Below, piece by piece: positions 1 to 9,079 of a DNA stretch of 64,000 nucleotides (its first letter is position 1; every line of letters begins with the position of its first letter). Made by a program: the position numbers and the translations under genes. The DNA is from Pontibacter litorisediminis (GTDB taxonomy: Bacteria > Bacteroidota > Bacteroidia > Cytophagales > Hymenobacteraceae). Where the stretch lies: NCBI RefSeq assembly GCF_029360645.1, contig NZ_JARDUA010000006.1, positions 229,313-293,312 of the forward strand, in the 5' to 3' direction. Under the pieces are notes generated by a model. It made no database searches, was not told where the DNA came from, and worked only from the letters and a program-made list of their open reading frames with translations.

Positions 1-186
1 TGAACATGGATTAATCCCACTTAAGTTTCCACGCAGGGCAGAAACAGCGTTTGGTTGTACTAGTTATACATTCCGCAGCTAAAGTGCAACATTTATACCT
101 TGCTTCTGCCGAAGGACTTATCCGCCGGTGCTACTTTTCTGCTCAAAAATTTACGACCTTTGCATAAACTATAGACACAGAGTTTT
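1..186. other. intergenic start of window
   Basis: No gene is visible here. A weak Bacteroidota-like -7 element (GACCTTTG, one mismatch from TAnnTTTG) lies about 30 bases before the first start codon and may drive the DUF1684 gene. Confidence 0.4.
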
Positions 187-807
187 ATGCAAAGACCGCT
201 GAGACTTGTACTGCTGGCAGGCCTGGCGCTGGTTGTTTTTTACTTCCTGCAGGATGCCATTTTTAACGACGACAACTACATAAAGCCGCTGCTGCAGGAG
301 CGGGAGGAGAAAGACCTCTCGTTCAGGAGCCGCACCAACAGCCCCTTTGATGATGCCGGGCGCCGCGCCTTTAAGAACCTGGTGTACTACGAGCCCAACC
401 TCGACTACCGCGTGAACGCCCGTGTGGAGAAACTGGCCAAGCAGGACACACTGCTCATGCCCCTGACCAACGGGAGCTATGAACCATACCTGCGCTATGG
501 CACGGCTACCTTTAAATTGGAAGGGGAGGAGCTCCAACTGATGCTCTACCGGAAGCTAAGCGGGGAGAAAGAGCAGCTTTTCGTGCCCTTCACCGACAAG
601 ACCAACGGGTTCGAGACCTATGGCGGCGGCCGTTTTATGGATGTGCCCTTTGAGGAAGGCGATGAAAAAGTAGTGCTGGACTTTAACAGGGCCTACAGCC
701 CTTTCTGTGCCTACAACCCGGATTACGTGTGCCCGCTGCCGCCTAAGGAAAACCGGCTGAGCATTGCGGTGCCGGCAGGGGAGAAGACCTACGAAGCTCA
801 CGAGTAA
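187..807 (+). CDS. DUF1684 family protein
   Basis: A 206-residue protein of unknown function. It has a hydrophobic N-terminal segment (about residues 5-22, an anchor or signal peptide) followed by a soluble domain. The DUF1684 hallmarks are visible: an F-x-D-K-T-x-G-x-E-T-Y-G-G-G-R stretch near residue 140, then VVLDFNRAYSPFCAY and CPLPPKENRL toward the C-terminus. DUF1684 proteins are common in Bacteroidota and Actinobacteria; no reaction is established. It begins at ATG 187 and is monocistronic, with about 150 bases before pheT. The family call is firm; the function is not known. Confidence 0.85.
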   Translation: MQRPLRLVLLAGLALVVFYFLQDAIFNDDNYIKPLLQEREEKDLSFRSRTNSPFDDAGRRAFKNLVYYEPNLDYRVNARVEKLAKQDTLLMPLTNGSYEPYLRYGTATFKLEGEELQLMLYRKLSGEKEQLFVPFTDKTNGFETYGGGRFMDVPFEEGDEKVVLDFNRAYSPFCAYNPDYVCPLPPKENRLSIAVPAGEKTYEAHE

Positions 808-959
808 AGCGCAGGAGGCAAACCAAGGCTGTAAAGTATAATTGTTAGGTTAACTTTTGCCTTTAGCCATTCGTCTTTCCTCCCGTATCATAATTATCCT
901 TAATTTTGGAAAAGATTGGTTTCCGGATCGGGAACCGAGAGAACACAACAACGAATAAC

Positions 960-3377
960 ATGCTGATTTCATTCGACTGGCTGAAACAACTCATACATAC
1001 TGATAAAACCGCTGAAGAGATAGGAGTGCTGCTGACCGGCTCCGGACTGGAGGTGGAGGGAATCCATACGTTTGATGTGGTGCAGGGAGGACTGGAAGGC
1101 ATCGTGATCGGAGAGGTGCTCACCTGTGAGCGCCACCCGGATGCCGACAAACTGAGCCTGACAACGGTGGATATTGGCACCGGCGAGCCGAGCCAGATCG
1201 TGTGCGGTGCGCCTAACGTGGCCGCTGGGCAGAAAGTGGTGGTCGCCACGGTAAACAGCACGCTGTACCCCACCGGGGGCGAGCCTTTCAAGATCAAGAA
1301 GTCCAAGATCCGCGGAGCTGTGTCGGAGGGGATGATTTGTGCCGAGGATGAGATCGGCATTGGGCAATCGCATGCCGGCATCATGGTGCTGGACACTGAT
1401 CTGCCGAACGGAACGCCAGCCGCTGAGTTCTTCGGCCTGGGCTCCGACAAGGTATTCGAGATTGGCCTGACGCCGAACCGCGCCGATGCCGCCTCGCATT
1501 ACGGCGTAGCCCGCGACCTGCAGGCGCTGCTGGATGCCAGGGCGCAGCTGCCAAGTATAGACGATTTCAAAGTAGACAACACCTCCCGCCCCATTGCGGT
1601 AGAGGTAGAAAACTCGGATGCTTGCCCGCGCTATGCCGGGGTAACGGTATCGGGTATAAAAGTAGGTCCGTCGCCGGAGTGGATGCAGAAACGCCTGCGC
1701 GCCATTGGCCTCTCGCCTATCAACAACGTGGTGGACGTGACCAACTATGTGCTGCATGAGCTGGGCCAGCCGCTGCACGCCTTTGATGCCGATAAGATTA
1801 AAGGCGATAAAATTGTGGTGAAGAATGCGGAAGCAGGCACTACTTTCAAAACGCTGGACGGCGTTGAGCGCAAGCTGAACCCAACCGATTTGATGATCTG
1901 CAACGCAGAGGAGCCCATGGCGATTGGCGGCATTTTTGGGGGCGAGGAATCCGGCGTGACAGACGCAACCACCAGCATCTTTATCGAGAGCGCCTACTTC
2001 TCAGCTAACTCTATCCGCCGCACAGGTATGGCGCATGGTTTAAAGACCGATGCCTCGTTCCGCTTTGAGCGCGGCACTGACCCGAACATGGTGCTAACGG
2101 CGCTGAAGCGGGCGGCCCTGCTGGTGCAGGAGGTAGCCGGAGGCGAGGTAAGCTCCAGAATCGTAGATGTGTACCCGCTGCCCATTCAAAATAACGAGGT
2201 GAAGCTGAATATTGAGCGTGCCCATACGTTGATCGGCCAGCACATCGGGGTGGAGCGCATCAAAACTATACTTACCGATCTGGGTATTGAGATCACCAAC
2301 GAAACGGAGACGGACCTGACGCTGTCGGTGCCGCCGTTTAAGGTGGACGTGACCCGCGAGGCCGATGTGGTGGAGGAGATCCTGCGCATCTACGGTTTCA
2401 ACAACATTGAGATGAGCGAGAACCTGGCCACCTCCTACCTGGCCAAGTTCCCGAACCCCTACGCCGAGGACGTGACGGAGACGATCATGAGCTACATCGC
2501 AGCCAACGGCTTCCATGAGATCATCACCAACTCCATTACCAACTCCAACTACTACAAACCGGCCGGTGAGGCGGAGGTAGCCACGCTGGTGAATGTGGTA
2601 AACTATAACTCCGAGGACCTGGACGTGCTGCGCAAGAGCATGGTGTTCTCTGGCCTGGAGGTGCTGCGCCGCAACATCAACCGCCGCCAGCGCGACCTGA
2701 AGCTGTTCGAGCTGGGCAAGGTATACGAGCTGCAGGACGGTGACTACCAAGAGAGCCGCCGCCTGTCGCTGTACATGACAGGCAACGGAACGGCCGAAAG
2801 CTGGAAGCAGCCAAGTATAAAAACCGCCTTTCACGATTTGGCTGGCGTGGTGCAGAACGTGCTGCGCAAGCTGAACGCCGGGGACTTTGAGGTGCAGAAC
2901 CTGGAGGCAAACCCTTATATGCGCCAAGGCATCGCCTATGTGAAGAATGGCACCGTAGTGGCCGAGCTGGGTGTGCTGGATGCGGGCGTAACGCGCTTTA
3001 TGGAGGTGAAGGAGCAGGTATGGTACGCCGAGCTGAACTGGGATTACCTCCTGAAGAAGTACAAAGACAAACTGGTGGCCGGGGAGCTGCCCAAGTTCCC
3101 GGAAGTGCGCCGCGACCTGTCGCTGGTGCTGGACAAGCATGTGACCTTCGACGAAGTGAAGAAGGTAGCCTTTAGAGTGGAGCGCAAGCTGCTGCAGGAT
3201 GTGAATGTGTTTGACGTGTACGAGGGCGATAAGATCGAGGCGGGCAAGAAGGCTTACGCCCTGAGCTTTACCCTGCAGGACAGGCAGCAGACCCTGACCG
3301 ATAAGGTGATCGACAGTACCATGAGCCGCCTGATGCAGCAATTTGAGAAACAACTGGGAGCTTTTATCCGCAAATAA
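960..3377 (+). CDS. pheT: phenylalanine--tRNA ligase, beta subunit
   Basis: Beta subunit of the cytoplasmic alpha2-beta2 enzyme that charges tRNA-Phe. The 805 residues match the usual length. In order: an N-terminal tRNA-binding OB fold (about 40-155, GEVLTCERHPDADKLSL), the B3/B4 editing region (about 210-390), B5, the catalytic-like core, and a C-terminal ferredoxin-fold anticodon-binding domain (from about 712, KFPEVRRDLSLVLDKH). An in-frame TTG at 906 would add 18 residues with no family resemblance; ATG 960 (MLISFDWLKQL) is the normal start. The gene leads a run with a coiled-coil gene, zapA and rny. pheS is not in the window. Confidence 0.97.
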   Translation: MLISFDWLKQLIHTDKTAEEIGVLLTGSGLEVEGIHTFDVVQGGLEGIVIGEVLTCERHPDADKLSLTTVDIGTGEPSQIVCGAPNVAAGQKVVVATVNSTLYPTGGEPFKIKKSKIRGAVSEGMICAEDEIGIGQSHAGIMVLDTDLPNGTPAAEFFGLGSDKVFEIGLTPNRADAASHYGVARDLQALLDARAQLPSIDDFKVDNTSRPIAVEVENSDACPRYAGVTVSGIKVGPSPEWMQKRLRAIGLSPINNVVDVTNYVLHELGQPLHAFDADKIKGDKIVVKNAEAGTTFKTLDGVERKLNPTDLMICNAEEPMAIGGIFGGEESGVTDATTSIFIESAYFSANSIRRTGMAHGLKTDASFRFERGTDPNMVLTALKRAALLVQEVAGGEVSSRIVDVYPLPIQNNEVKLNIERAHTLIGQHIGVERIKTILTDLGIEITNETETDLTLSVPPFKVDVTREADVVEEILRIYGFNNIEMSENLATSYLAKFPNPYAEDVTETIMSYIAANGFHEIITNSITNSNYYKPAGEAEVATLVNVVNYNSEDLDVLRKSMVFSGLEVLRRNINRRQRDLKLFELGKVYELQDGDYQESRRLSLYMTGNGTAESWKQPSIKTAFHDLAGVVQNVLRKLNAGDFEVQNLEANPYMRQGIAYVKNGTVVAELGVLDAGVTRFMEVKEQVWYAELNWDYLLKKYKDKLVAGELPKFPEVRRDLSLVLDKHVTFDEVKKVAFRVERKLLQDVNVFDVYEGDKIEAGKKAYALSFTLQDRQQTLTDKVIDSTMSRLMQQFEKQLGAFIRK

Positions 3378-3381
3378 CGTT

Positions 3382-3678
3382 ATGCCAAAGGAAAAGCAAG
3401 TACAACAACTCCGGCATATTGAAGATAAGCTGCGAAAATTAATCCAGCGCCATACCGAGGTGCAGCAACGGCTTGTGCGGGCGCAGGAGCAGGTAAAGCA
3501 GCTTGAGGGCCTGCTGGACGAGAAAGACCAGCAGATAAAAAATTTTCAAAATCAGGAGAATATTGTTAAAATTGTAGACGCGATAGCAGGAAACGCTGCA
3601 AATTCGACAGAGTTGAAGCTCAAGCTAAACGAATATATCAGGGAAATTGATAAGTGCATCGCTTACCTACAAGACTAA
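3382..3678 (+). CDS. small coiled-coil protein between pheT and zapA
   Basis: A 98-residue, charged, mostly helical protein (MPKEKQVQQLRHIEDKL...) with heptad-like spacing over about residues 5-65 and a second helical stretch ending in IDKCIAYLQD. It starts 4 bases after the pheT stop, so it is probably co-transcribed and translationally coupled. I start at ATG 3382; the upstream in-frame ATG lies inside pheT. A small coiled-coil gene directly before zapA suggests a partner in cell division, but that is inferred from position only. No named family recognised. Confidence 0.8.
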   Translation: MPKEKQVQQLRHIEDKLRKLIQRHTEVQQRLVRAQEQVKQLEGLLDEKDQQIKNFQNQENIVKIVDAIAGNAANSTELKLKLNEYIREIDKCIAYLQD

Positions 3679-3737
3679 GTATGAGCCTGTAAGCAGCTCG
3701 GAAAGGCCGGTAAGCATGACCATAAACCACGCAACGG

Positions 3738-4025
3738 ATGAGTGAATTATCGATCAAGATTCGCATCGCAGAACGCGAGTATCCGATGCGGGTGAAGGAA
3801 GAGGAAGAGGAAAGAATCAGAGCAGTAGGAAAGATCCTGAACGAGCGCCTGCGCTTCTACAAGGATCAGTTCGGTATACAGGACAAGCAGGATCTGCTGG
3901 CGATGGTGGCGTTTGAGACCATGGCCGAGAAGATGAAGCTGGAGGAGGAGAATGCCTCCCATGCCTCCGAGGTAAACCAGCAGCTCGACCTTCTGGACGA
4001 TCTCTTATCAGCAGTGAATAAATAA
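3738..4025 (+). CDS. zapA: cell division protein ZapA
   Basis: ZapA binds FtsZ and bundles protofilaments at the division ring in the cytoplasm. The 95-residue protein has the ZapA layout: an N-terminal beta-rich head (LSIKIRIAEREYPMRVKEEEEERI, in which the IRIAEREYPM strand is characteristic) and a C-terminal helix for dimer and tetramer coiled coils (residues about 55-95). It lies in the pheT - coiled coil - zapA - rny run. A short hairpin follows the stop before rny. Confidence 0.92.
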   Translation: MSELSIKIRIAEREYPMRVKEEEEERIRAVGKILNERLRFYKDQFGIQDKQDLLAMVAFETMAEKMKLEEENASHASEVNQQLDLLDDLLSAVNK

Positions 4026-4029
4026 ACCG

Positions 4030-4060
4030 GAGGAGGCCTTTGCAGCCTCCGTTTATACTT
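4030..4060 (+). terminator. weak hairpin after zapA
   Basis: GGAGGC/GCCTCC can pair around CTTTGCA, followed by a GTTTATACTTT tail. Pairing is only 6 bp and the tail is broken, so this may be a pause or partial terminator. It contains one copy of the TTATACTT 8-mer. Confidence 0.4.
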
Positions 4061-4143
4061 TCGTTTAGGCCCAGAAGCCACACACCATGTCCCCCTTTGC
4101 AGGTGCTTGCTAAGCGTATTAAACAAACATAAACGCTATAGTT

Positions 4144-5742
4144 ATGCCCGACATCCTTTATATTGTATTAACCGCTCTGGTGGCGCTCATTGTGGGCGTC
4201 GTAATTGGGCGTGTGCTCCTGCAAAAGGTTTTTAAGCAGCAGGAGGAAGAGGCGCGCCAAAGAGCCAAAAGCATCGTTCGCGAGGCTGAGCTTAATGCAG
4301 AGAGCATTAAGAAAGACCGCATCCTGGAGGCTAAGGAGAAATACCTGAAGATGAAAGCCGAGTTCGAGGAGGAGATGAACAAGAAGAAGAACATCATCAT
4401 CCAGAACGAGAACAAGGTAAAGCAGCGCGAGCAGCAGGTGCAGAAACAGATGGAGCAGGCCAAGCGCCTGGAGACCGACCTGCACAAGGAGAAAGAGAAC
4501 CTGCACGCAGACCTGGAGAAAGAAAAAAAGCACCTGCATGCCCAGCAGGAGCAGCTGAAGAAGCGTAAGGAAGAAGTGGAGCAGCAGCACGAGGAGGTTG
4601 TGAGCCAACTGGAGCGCATTGCCGGCCTAACCGCCTCTGAGGCCCGCGAGCAGCTGGTGGAGGCCCTGAAGAATGAGGCGCAGTCCCGTGCCTCGTCGCA
4701 CATCAAGGATATTGTGGCCCAGGCCAAGCTAACCGCCACCAAGGAAGCCAAGAAAATCGTTATCGAGACCATCCAGCGTACGGCTGCCGAGCATGCCATT
4801 GAGAACTGCGTGTCGGTGTTCAACATCGAGAGCGACGACATCAAAGGCAAGATCATCGGTCGTGAAGGCCGTAACATCCGTGCCCTGGAGGCAGCCACCG
4901 GCGTGGAGATTATCGTGGACGACACGCCAGAGGCGATCATCATCTCTGGCTTCGACCCGGTTCGCCGCGAGATTGCGCGCCTGTCACTGCACCGCCTCGT
5001 AGCTGACGGCCGTATCCACCCGGCCCGTATTGAGGAGGTGGTAACCAAGACCCGCAAGAACATTGAGGAAGAGATTGTGGAGATAGGGGAGCGTACCGCT
5101 ATTGACCTGGGTATCCACGGCCTGCATCCGGAGCTGATTAAGATGGTGGGCCGCATGCGCTTCCGTTCGTCTTACGGACAGAACCTGCTGCAGCACTCGC
5201 GTGAGGTAGCCAACCTTTGCGCCACCATGGCCGCCGAGCTAGGCCTGAACGTGAAGCATGCCAAACGCGCCGGGCTGTTGCACGATATTGGCAAGGTTAC
5301 GCCAGACGAGCCGGAACTGCCGCACGCCATCATTGGTATGGAGCTTGCCAAGAAGTATAAAGAGCATCCGGACGTGTGCAACGCCATCGGTGCCCACCAC
5401 GACGAGATTGAGATGACTGCGATGGTTTCTCCGCTGGTACAGGCTTGCGATGCCATCTCTGGCTCCAGACCAGGCGCCCGCCGCGAGATCATGGAGTCGT
5501 ACATCAAGCGTTTGAAAGAGCTGGAAGAGGCAGCCGTGTCTTTCGACGGCGTGAACCAGTGCTACGCCATACAGGCCGGCCGTGAGCTGCGCGTGATGGT
5601 GGACGCCGATAACGTAACGGACGAAAAAGCACAGCAACTCTCTTTCGATATCTCCCAGAAGATAGAGAAAGAGATGCAGTACCCGGGCCAGATCAAGATC
5701 ACGGTGATCCGGGAGATGCGCGCCATCAGCTACGCCAAGTAA
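4144..5742 (+). CDS. rny: ribonuclease Y
   Basis: Membrane-anchored endoribonuclease that starts mRNA decay. The 532 residues show the canonical order: an N-terminal transmembrane helix (about 3-25), a long charged coiled coil (about 30-200), a KH RNA-binding domain (about 220-290, [15 protein letters not shown]), and an HD metal-dependent domain with the first His in [11 protein letters not shown] (about 350) and the HD pair in LLHDIGK (about 380). Length is typical. It is the last gene of the pheT run and is followed by a strong terminator. Confidence 0.97.
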   Translation: MPDILYIVLTALVALIVGVVIGRVLLQKVFKQQEEEARQRAKSIVREAELNAESIKKDRILEAKEKYLKMKAEFEEEMNKKKNIIIQNENKVKQREQQVQKQMEQAKRLETDLHKEKENLHADLEKEKKHLHAQQEQLKKRKEEVEQQHEEVVSQLERIAGLTASEAREQLVEALKNEAQSRASSHIKDIVAQAKLTATKEAKKIVIETIQRTAAEHAIENCVSVFNIESDDIKGKIIGREGRNIRALEAATGVEIIVDDTPEAIIISGFDPVRREIARLSLHRLVADGRIHPARIEEVVTKTRKNIEEEIVEIGERTAIDLGIHGLHPELIKMVGRMRFRSSYGQNLLQHSREVANLCATMAAELGLNVKHAKRAGLLHDIGKVTPDEPELPHAIIGMELAKKYKEHPDVCNAIGAHHDEIEMTAMVSPLVQACDAISGSRPGARREIMESYIKRLKELEEAAVSFDGVNQCYAIQAGRELRVMVDADNVTDEKAQQLSFDISQKIEKEMQYPGQIKITVIREMRAISYAK

Positions 5743-5770
5743 GCTTTACATTTGATATTAAATAAGGTTG

Positions 5771-5807
5771 AACCGCCTGCTGCATCTGTGGCAGGCGGTT
5801 TTGTTTT
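5771..5807 (+). terminator. Rho-independent terminator after rny
   Basis: AACCGCCTGC pairs perfectly with GCAGGCGGTT across a 10-base loop, followed directly by TTGTTTT. It lies 28 bases after the rny stop. Confidence 0.92.
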
Positions 5808-6019
5808 ACCTGTACTTTGTGGTGGGGTATTTATTAAAATAAAAGGTTTAATATTAATGTACTATCGGATTTATACTTATATTTATTCATGGAATAGTCT
5901 ATAATAAGGTTGCGACTTGAAAGCACTAAGGGTTGCAAATGATTAGAGAGTAAGTAGAGATCGTGCTTCATCCCTACGAGTTGCTCCATGCCAAATAATT
6001 GATCTAATCGTTCAAGAAG

Positions 6020-6910
6020 ATGAGAAAGAAGTTATCCGTATCTCTAGTTGCTTCCATTGCCTTATTGGCTTTCGCTTGTAATCAGCGCGAGGATGTAACC
6101 CAGTTTGCCCCGGTAGAGGTGTATCCCCAGGATTCGGTACTGAGTTCCCTGCCCACCAAGAAAGCCATGGTCATCGTTGCGCATGATGATGACATGTCCG
6201 CAATGACTGGTACAATCTCTAAGCTGAACAAGGAAGGATGGGAAATACGCGCTGTGAGCTTTCCCCAGACTCAGGAGCGCAACGAGGCGCATCTGAAGGC
6301 TTGCCAGAATATCCTGGATGCGGTTACATTCTTCGATTTGAAACAATCGCAGTACAGAAACGACCTCGATACGAATGAGTACCTGTACCAGGCCATTCCG
6401 AAAGAAGCTTTCTCGAAGGTCTTCAATTATGCGCCTGTTGAAAAAGAGCTGGTCGAGCACGTGAACGAGTTTCAACCTTCTGTCATTTTTACGCTGGACA
6501 ATGAGATCGGAGCCTATGGCCACCCAGAACATGTTTTCCTCAGCCAAATGGTGCTAGATCTTACTACGTCAGCCTCCATCAAACCATCGTACATCTACCA
6601 GAACGTTTACACAGATCACATGGAAGCGACAATCATGGAGCGGCTGGGAAGGCTAATGCAGGAGTGGGGCTTTCCCGGGAACGGCTGGGAAGTCGCAAAG
6701 CAGTCGTACAAAGTAAACGGCATGCCGGAGCCATCGGTCCAGGTCAACATTGCGGATGAGGCGCAGGCGAAAATGGATTACCTCAAATCCTATAATGAAA
6801 GTGAAAGAAAGACAATCGGGCTATACATTCCTGCCTTCGAAGACTATTCAGCAGAGGAGTACTTCAGGATATTTGACAGAGAGTTCTTTCGAGTCATCAA
6901 AGTAAACTAG
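6020..6910 (+). CDS. PIG-L (LmbE-like) deacetylase, predicted lipoprotein
   Basis: A 296-residue member of the PIG-L superfamily: zinc-dependent deacetylases acting on N-acetylglucosaminyl-type or related amides. The AHDDD metal motif is at residues 54-58 and a second metal site, GHPEH, near 165-169. The N-terminus (MRKKLSVSLVASIALLAFAC) is a plausible lipoprotein signal with Cys20, so the enzyme is predicted outside the cytoplasm, which is less usual for the family. The substrate cannot be read from sequence. It stands alone; the 277 bases upstream are AT-rich with no clear promoter. Confidence 0.85.
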   Translation: MRKKLSVSLVASIALLAFACNQREDVTQFAPVEVYPQDSVLSSLPTKKAMVIVAHDDDMSAMTGTISKLNKEGWEIRAVSFPQTQERNEAHLKACQNILDAVTFFDLKQSQYRNDLDTNEYLYQAIPKEAFSKVFNYAPVEKELVEHVNEFQPSVIFTLDNEIGAYGHPEHVFLSQMVLDLTTSASIKPSYIYQNVYTDHMEATIMERLGRLMQEWGFPGNGWEVAKQSYKVNGMPEPSVQVNIADEAQAKMDYLKSYNESERKTIGLYIPAFEDYSAEEYFRIFDREFFRVIKVN

Positions 6911-7001
6911 TGTTGGTGTTGTAGGTAACAATCTAGGGCAGAGAAGAACCCACTCTGCCGGTACCTGCGCCTAACGTTTAAATGACAAGCGCTGCGAAAG
7001 C

Positions 7002-7035
7002 ATAAAGCCCCTGCAGAAACCGCAGAGGCTTTATA
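7002..7035 (-). terminator. hairpin terminator after the AhpD-like gene
   Basis: ATAAAGCC and GGCTTTAT pair, extended by CTGC/GCAG, just downstream of the minus-strand stop at 7055. The stem also lies after the plus-strand PIG-L gene, so it may act both ways. There is no long T run. Confidence 0.6.
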
Positions 7036-7054
7036 GGTAACTTAGCTATAGGTA

Positions 7055-7642
7055 TTATTTTATGATCTTGCTCAGACCCACCACCACGGCAGCCACCCGG
7101 ATGGCATCGAAGATGCGTGGCTCTGTAGTGCCCAACTGCATCACAGACGCCTCGTGCGAGGTAACGCAGCGCTCGCAGCCGTTGATGGCGGAGATGGCCA
7201 AGCTCATCAGCTCAAAGAACTCCTTGCCCAGCACCGGCTTCATCATGATGTTCATTTTGATGCGGGCAGGCTGCTGCTCGTACACCTCCTTGCCAGCAAA
7301 GTGGCGGAAGCGGTAGAGAATGTTGTTGGTGGCCAGCAAAGAGGCGCAGGCAATGGCCTCGGCTACCTCACCTTGCTCGGCGCCGTTCTCCAGCGCTTTG
7401 GCTTCAAATGCCTTCGCCAGCACGTCGTTCTCCTCGTTGGCCGCCGCCGCCAGGGCCAGCAGGTAGGCCTCTTTTATACTTAGCGTTTCGCCGCCCAGTG
7501 CGCTTTTCAGGTTCACGCGCAGGTCGCGCAGGTAGCGCGATTCGGTGTCTGTGAGTTTCTCCAGGGACGGGAAGGAGCTATCCTCCGCCAGGCCCAGGTC
7601 CTTCAGTAAATCTATCTTTGTTTCTTGTGTTGCAGTCAGCAT
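7055..7642 (-). CDS. AhpD-like alkylhydroperoxidase / carboxymuconolactone decarboxylase family
   Basis: A 195-residue protein with the AhpD redox centre CERC...H (Cys156, Cys159, His163). In characterised AhpD this dithiol reduces AhpC or peroxides. The length and the two-repeat helical layout match full-length AhpD-type proteins (about 175-195 residues) rather than the short CMD domain. It sits 143 bases downstream of ahpC on the same strand, so it is probably AhpC's reductant. A TAGTTTTG -7 element at 7671-7678 suggests it also has its own promoter. Next in the stress block come Dps and OxyR. Confidence 0.9.
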   Translation of the reverse strand: MLTATQETKIDLLKDLGLAEDSSFPSLEKLTDTESRYLRDLRVNLKSALGGETLSIKEAYLLALAAAANEENDVLAKAFEAKALENGAEQGEVAEAIACASLLATNNILYRFRHFAGKEVYEQQPARIKMNIMMKPVLGKEFFELMSLAISAINGCERCVTSHEASVMQLGTTEPRIFDAIRVAAVVVGLSKIIK

Positions 7643-7670
7643 ATAAGGGTGATTTTAGTTTGCGTGGATT

Positions 7671-7678
7671 CAAAACTA
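7671..7678 (-). promoter_or_regulatory. -7 promoter element for the AhpD-like gene
   Basis: On the minus strand this reads TAGTTTTG, an exact TAnnTTTG, 29 bases before the start codon. No clear TTTG -33 element lies 19-21 bases upstream, so the call is moderate. Confidence 0.5.
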
Positions 7679-7785
7679 AAACGAAGCATGGCGGCGGGCA
7701 GCCAGACAACAGGAGATCATTCCGGCCGCCCCGCCATACATCAGTCTAAATAAACTATATGAAAAGTGCGCAGTGCGCGTGAAGA

Positions 7786-8343
7786 TTAGGCTTCGATGGT
7801 TTCCTCGCCTTTCTGCCAGTTGCAAGGGCAAAGCTCATCTGTTTGCAGGGCGTCCAGCACGCGCAGCACTTCGGCCACGTTGCGGCCCACGTTCAGGTCG
7901 TTTAGGCTCACCCAGCGGATGATGCCCTGCGGGTCCACGATATAGGTGGCGCGATAAGCTACTTTTTCCTCGGCCTGCAGAATGCCCAGCTCCTCAGCCA
8001 ACGACTTAGAGGTATCGGCCAGCATCGGGAAGCGTAGGTTGCGCAGGTCCTCGTGGTCGCGGCGCCAGGCGGCATGCACAAACTCCGAGTCGGTGGAGGC
8101 CCCGATCAGCACAGCGTCGCGGTCGCGGAACTCATCGTAGTTCTTGTTGAACTCGGCGATCTCGGTAGGGCACACGAACGTGAAATCCTTGGGCCACCAG
8201 AACATCACCATCCACTGCTCGTTGTGGCGGTGCGTCTCGCTAGAGATTTCGTAAAACTCCTTGCCTTTTTCTATAGATACTACGGCCTGCTTCTTAAACT
8301 CCGGGAAAACCGAGCCAACGGATAAAATTCTATTTTCAGTCAT
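7786..8343 (-). CDS. ahpC: peroxiredoxin AhpC
   Basis: A 185-residue thiol peroxidase of the AhpC/Prx1 class that reduces peroxides in the cytoplasm. The peroxidatic cysteine is Cys58 in DFTFVCPTEI. Cys172 and Cys174 near the C-terminus (DELCPCNW) are candidate resolving cysteines; the extra CPC pair is typical of AhpC proteins served by AhpD. No AhpF is nearby, and the AhpD-like gene follows, which supports an AhpC/AhpD pair. Regulation by the nearby OxyR is likely from family knowledge. AAGTATAA 8-mers flank the gene on both sides. Confidence 0.95.
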   Translation of the reverse strand: MTENRILSVGSVFPEFKKQAVVSIEKGKEFYEISSETHRHNEQWMVMFWWPKDFTFVCPTEIAEFNKNYDEFRDRDAVLIGASTDSEFVHAAWRRDHEDLRNLRFPMLADTSKSLAEELGILQAEEKVAYRATYIVDPQGIIRWVSLNDLNVGRNVAEVLRVLDALQTDELCPCNWQKGEETIEA

Positions 8344-8438
8344 TTTTAAAGTATAAAGGGTGAATTATGCATGAGTGAAAGTATGGCTGCCAGCGCAGCT
8401 TATACTTTAATGAAGTCTTATGTTCTTTGTCTAAGTTT

Positions 8439-8912
8439 TTAGCTCAGGAAAGCCTTTAGCATCCAGAGCGTTTTCTCATTTTCGTGGATGTCCTCGCTGA
8501 TGAGGCTCACGGTGCCCTCGTCGCCGGTCTCGGCGGCCAGCTTCAGAATCTCACGCTCCAGGTCCAGCAGGGTGCTCAGGTTTTGGTGCGTGGCCGCCAC
8601 TGTTTCTTTGCCGTCGCTCAGGTTGCCCGCCTCTTTTATACTTGACACGCGCAGGTACTCCGAGAACGCATGAAGCGGTTGTTGGCCAATGGTGAGGATG
8701 CGCTCGGCAATGGCATCTATCCTGCCGAGGGCAGTGTTGTAGAGTTCCTCAAACTTGCCGTGCAGCTGGAAGAAGTACACCCCCTTGATGTTCCAGTGGA
8801 AGCCGCGCAGGTTCTGGTAGTACAGGTGGTAATTTGCCAGCAGCTCATTCAGCTTCTCTGCTACTTGCTTGCTGTCTTCTTTCTGTAGTCCGATGTTCGA
8901 TAGTTTTTCCAT
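8439..8912 (-). CDS. dps: Dps ferritin-like DNA-protection protein
   Basis: A 157-residue Dps: a dodecameric shell that oxidises and stores iron and shields DNA during peroxide stress. All four inter-subunit ferroxidase ligands are present with the textbook spacing: His39, His51, Asp66 and Glu70 (12, 27 and 31 residues from the first). There is no long lysine tail, unlike the second Dps at 32.9 kb. It is divergent from oxyR, and both have good Bacteroidota promoters in the 167-base gap, so OxyR control of this gene is likely. Confidence 0.95.
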   Translation of the reverse strand: MEKLSNIGLQKEDSKQVAEKLNELLANYHLYYQNLRGFHWNIKGVYFFQLHGKFEELYNTALGRIDAIAERILTIGQQPLHAFSEYLRVSSIKEAGNLSDGKETVAATHQNLSTLLDLEREILKLAAETGDEGTVSLISEDIHENEKTLWMLKAFLS

Positions 8913-8950
8913 GTCTTATTTACTGCTGTTGTTCTGCGATCTTGTTATGA

Positions 8951-8982
8951 CAAAGGTCCTGTTAATGGCCATATATATCAAA
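8951..8982 (-). promoter_or_regulatory. dps promoter
   Basis: On the minus strand: TTTG (8979-8982), a 20-base spacer, then GACCTTTG (8951-8958), one mismatch from TAnnTTTG. The start codon is 39 bases downstream. Spacing matches the Bacteroidota housekeeping consensus. Confidence 0.7.
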
Positions 8983-8998
8983 TCGATTGTTTTTATAC

Positions 8999-9029
8999 TT
9001 TGATAGATGAAGTTTATGATGTAGCTTTG
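8999..9029 (+). promoter_or_regulatory. oxyR promoter
   Basis: TTTG (8999-9002), a 19-base spacer, then TAGCTTTG (9022-9029): an exact TTTG-N19-TAnnTTTG promoter. The -33 TTTG overlaps the end of a TTATACTT 8-mer (TTATACTTTG). Confidence 0.8.
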
Positions 9030-9079
9030 TGTAGCCTGAAGCAAAAAGAATAGGCGCTGGATTTTGAATTGAGTACCTG

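Noticed and set aside
2094..3353. Minus-strand open frame of 419 codons over pheT
   Set aside because: It is a mirror of pheT codon bias; its translation is low-complexity (H, Q, L, V rich) with no domain.
4026..4143. Possible 6S RNA or other small RNA between zapA and rny
   Set aside because: The gap is only 118 bases and shows just a 6-bp hairpin; a 6S RNA needs about 180 bases with a large central bubble.
4158..5156. Minus-strand open frame of 332 codons inside rny
   Set aside because: Antisense of the coiled coil; serine/cysteine-rich translation, no domain.
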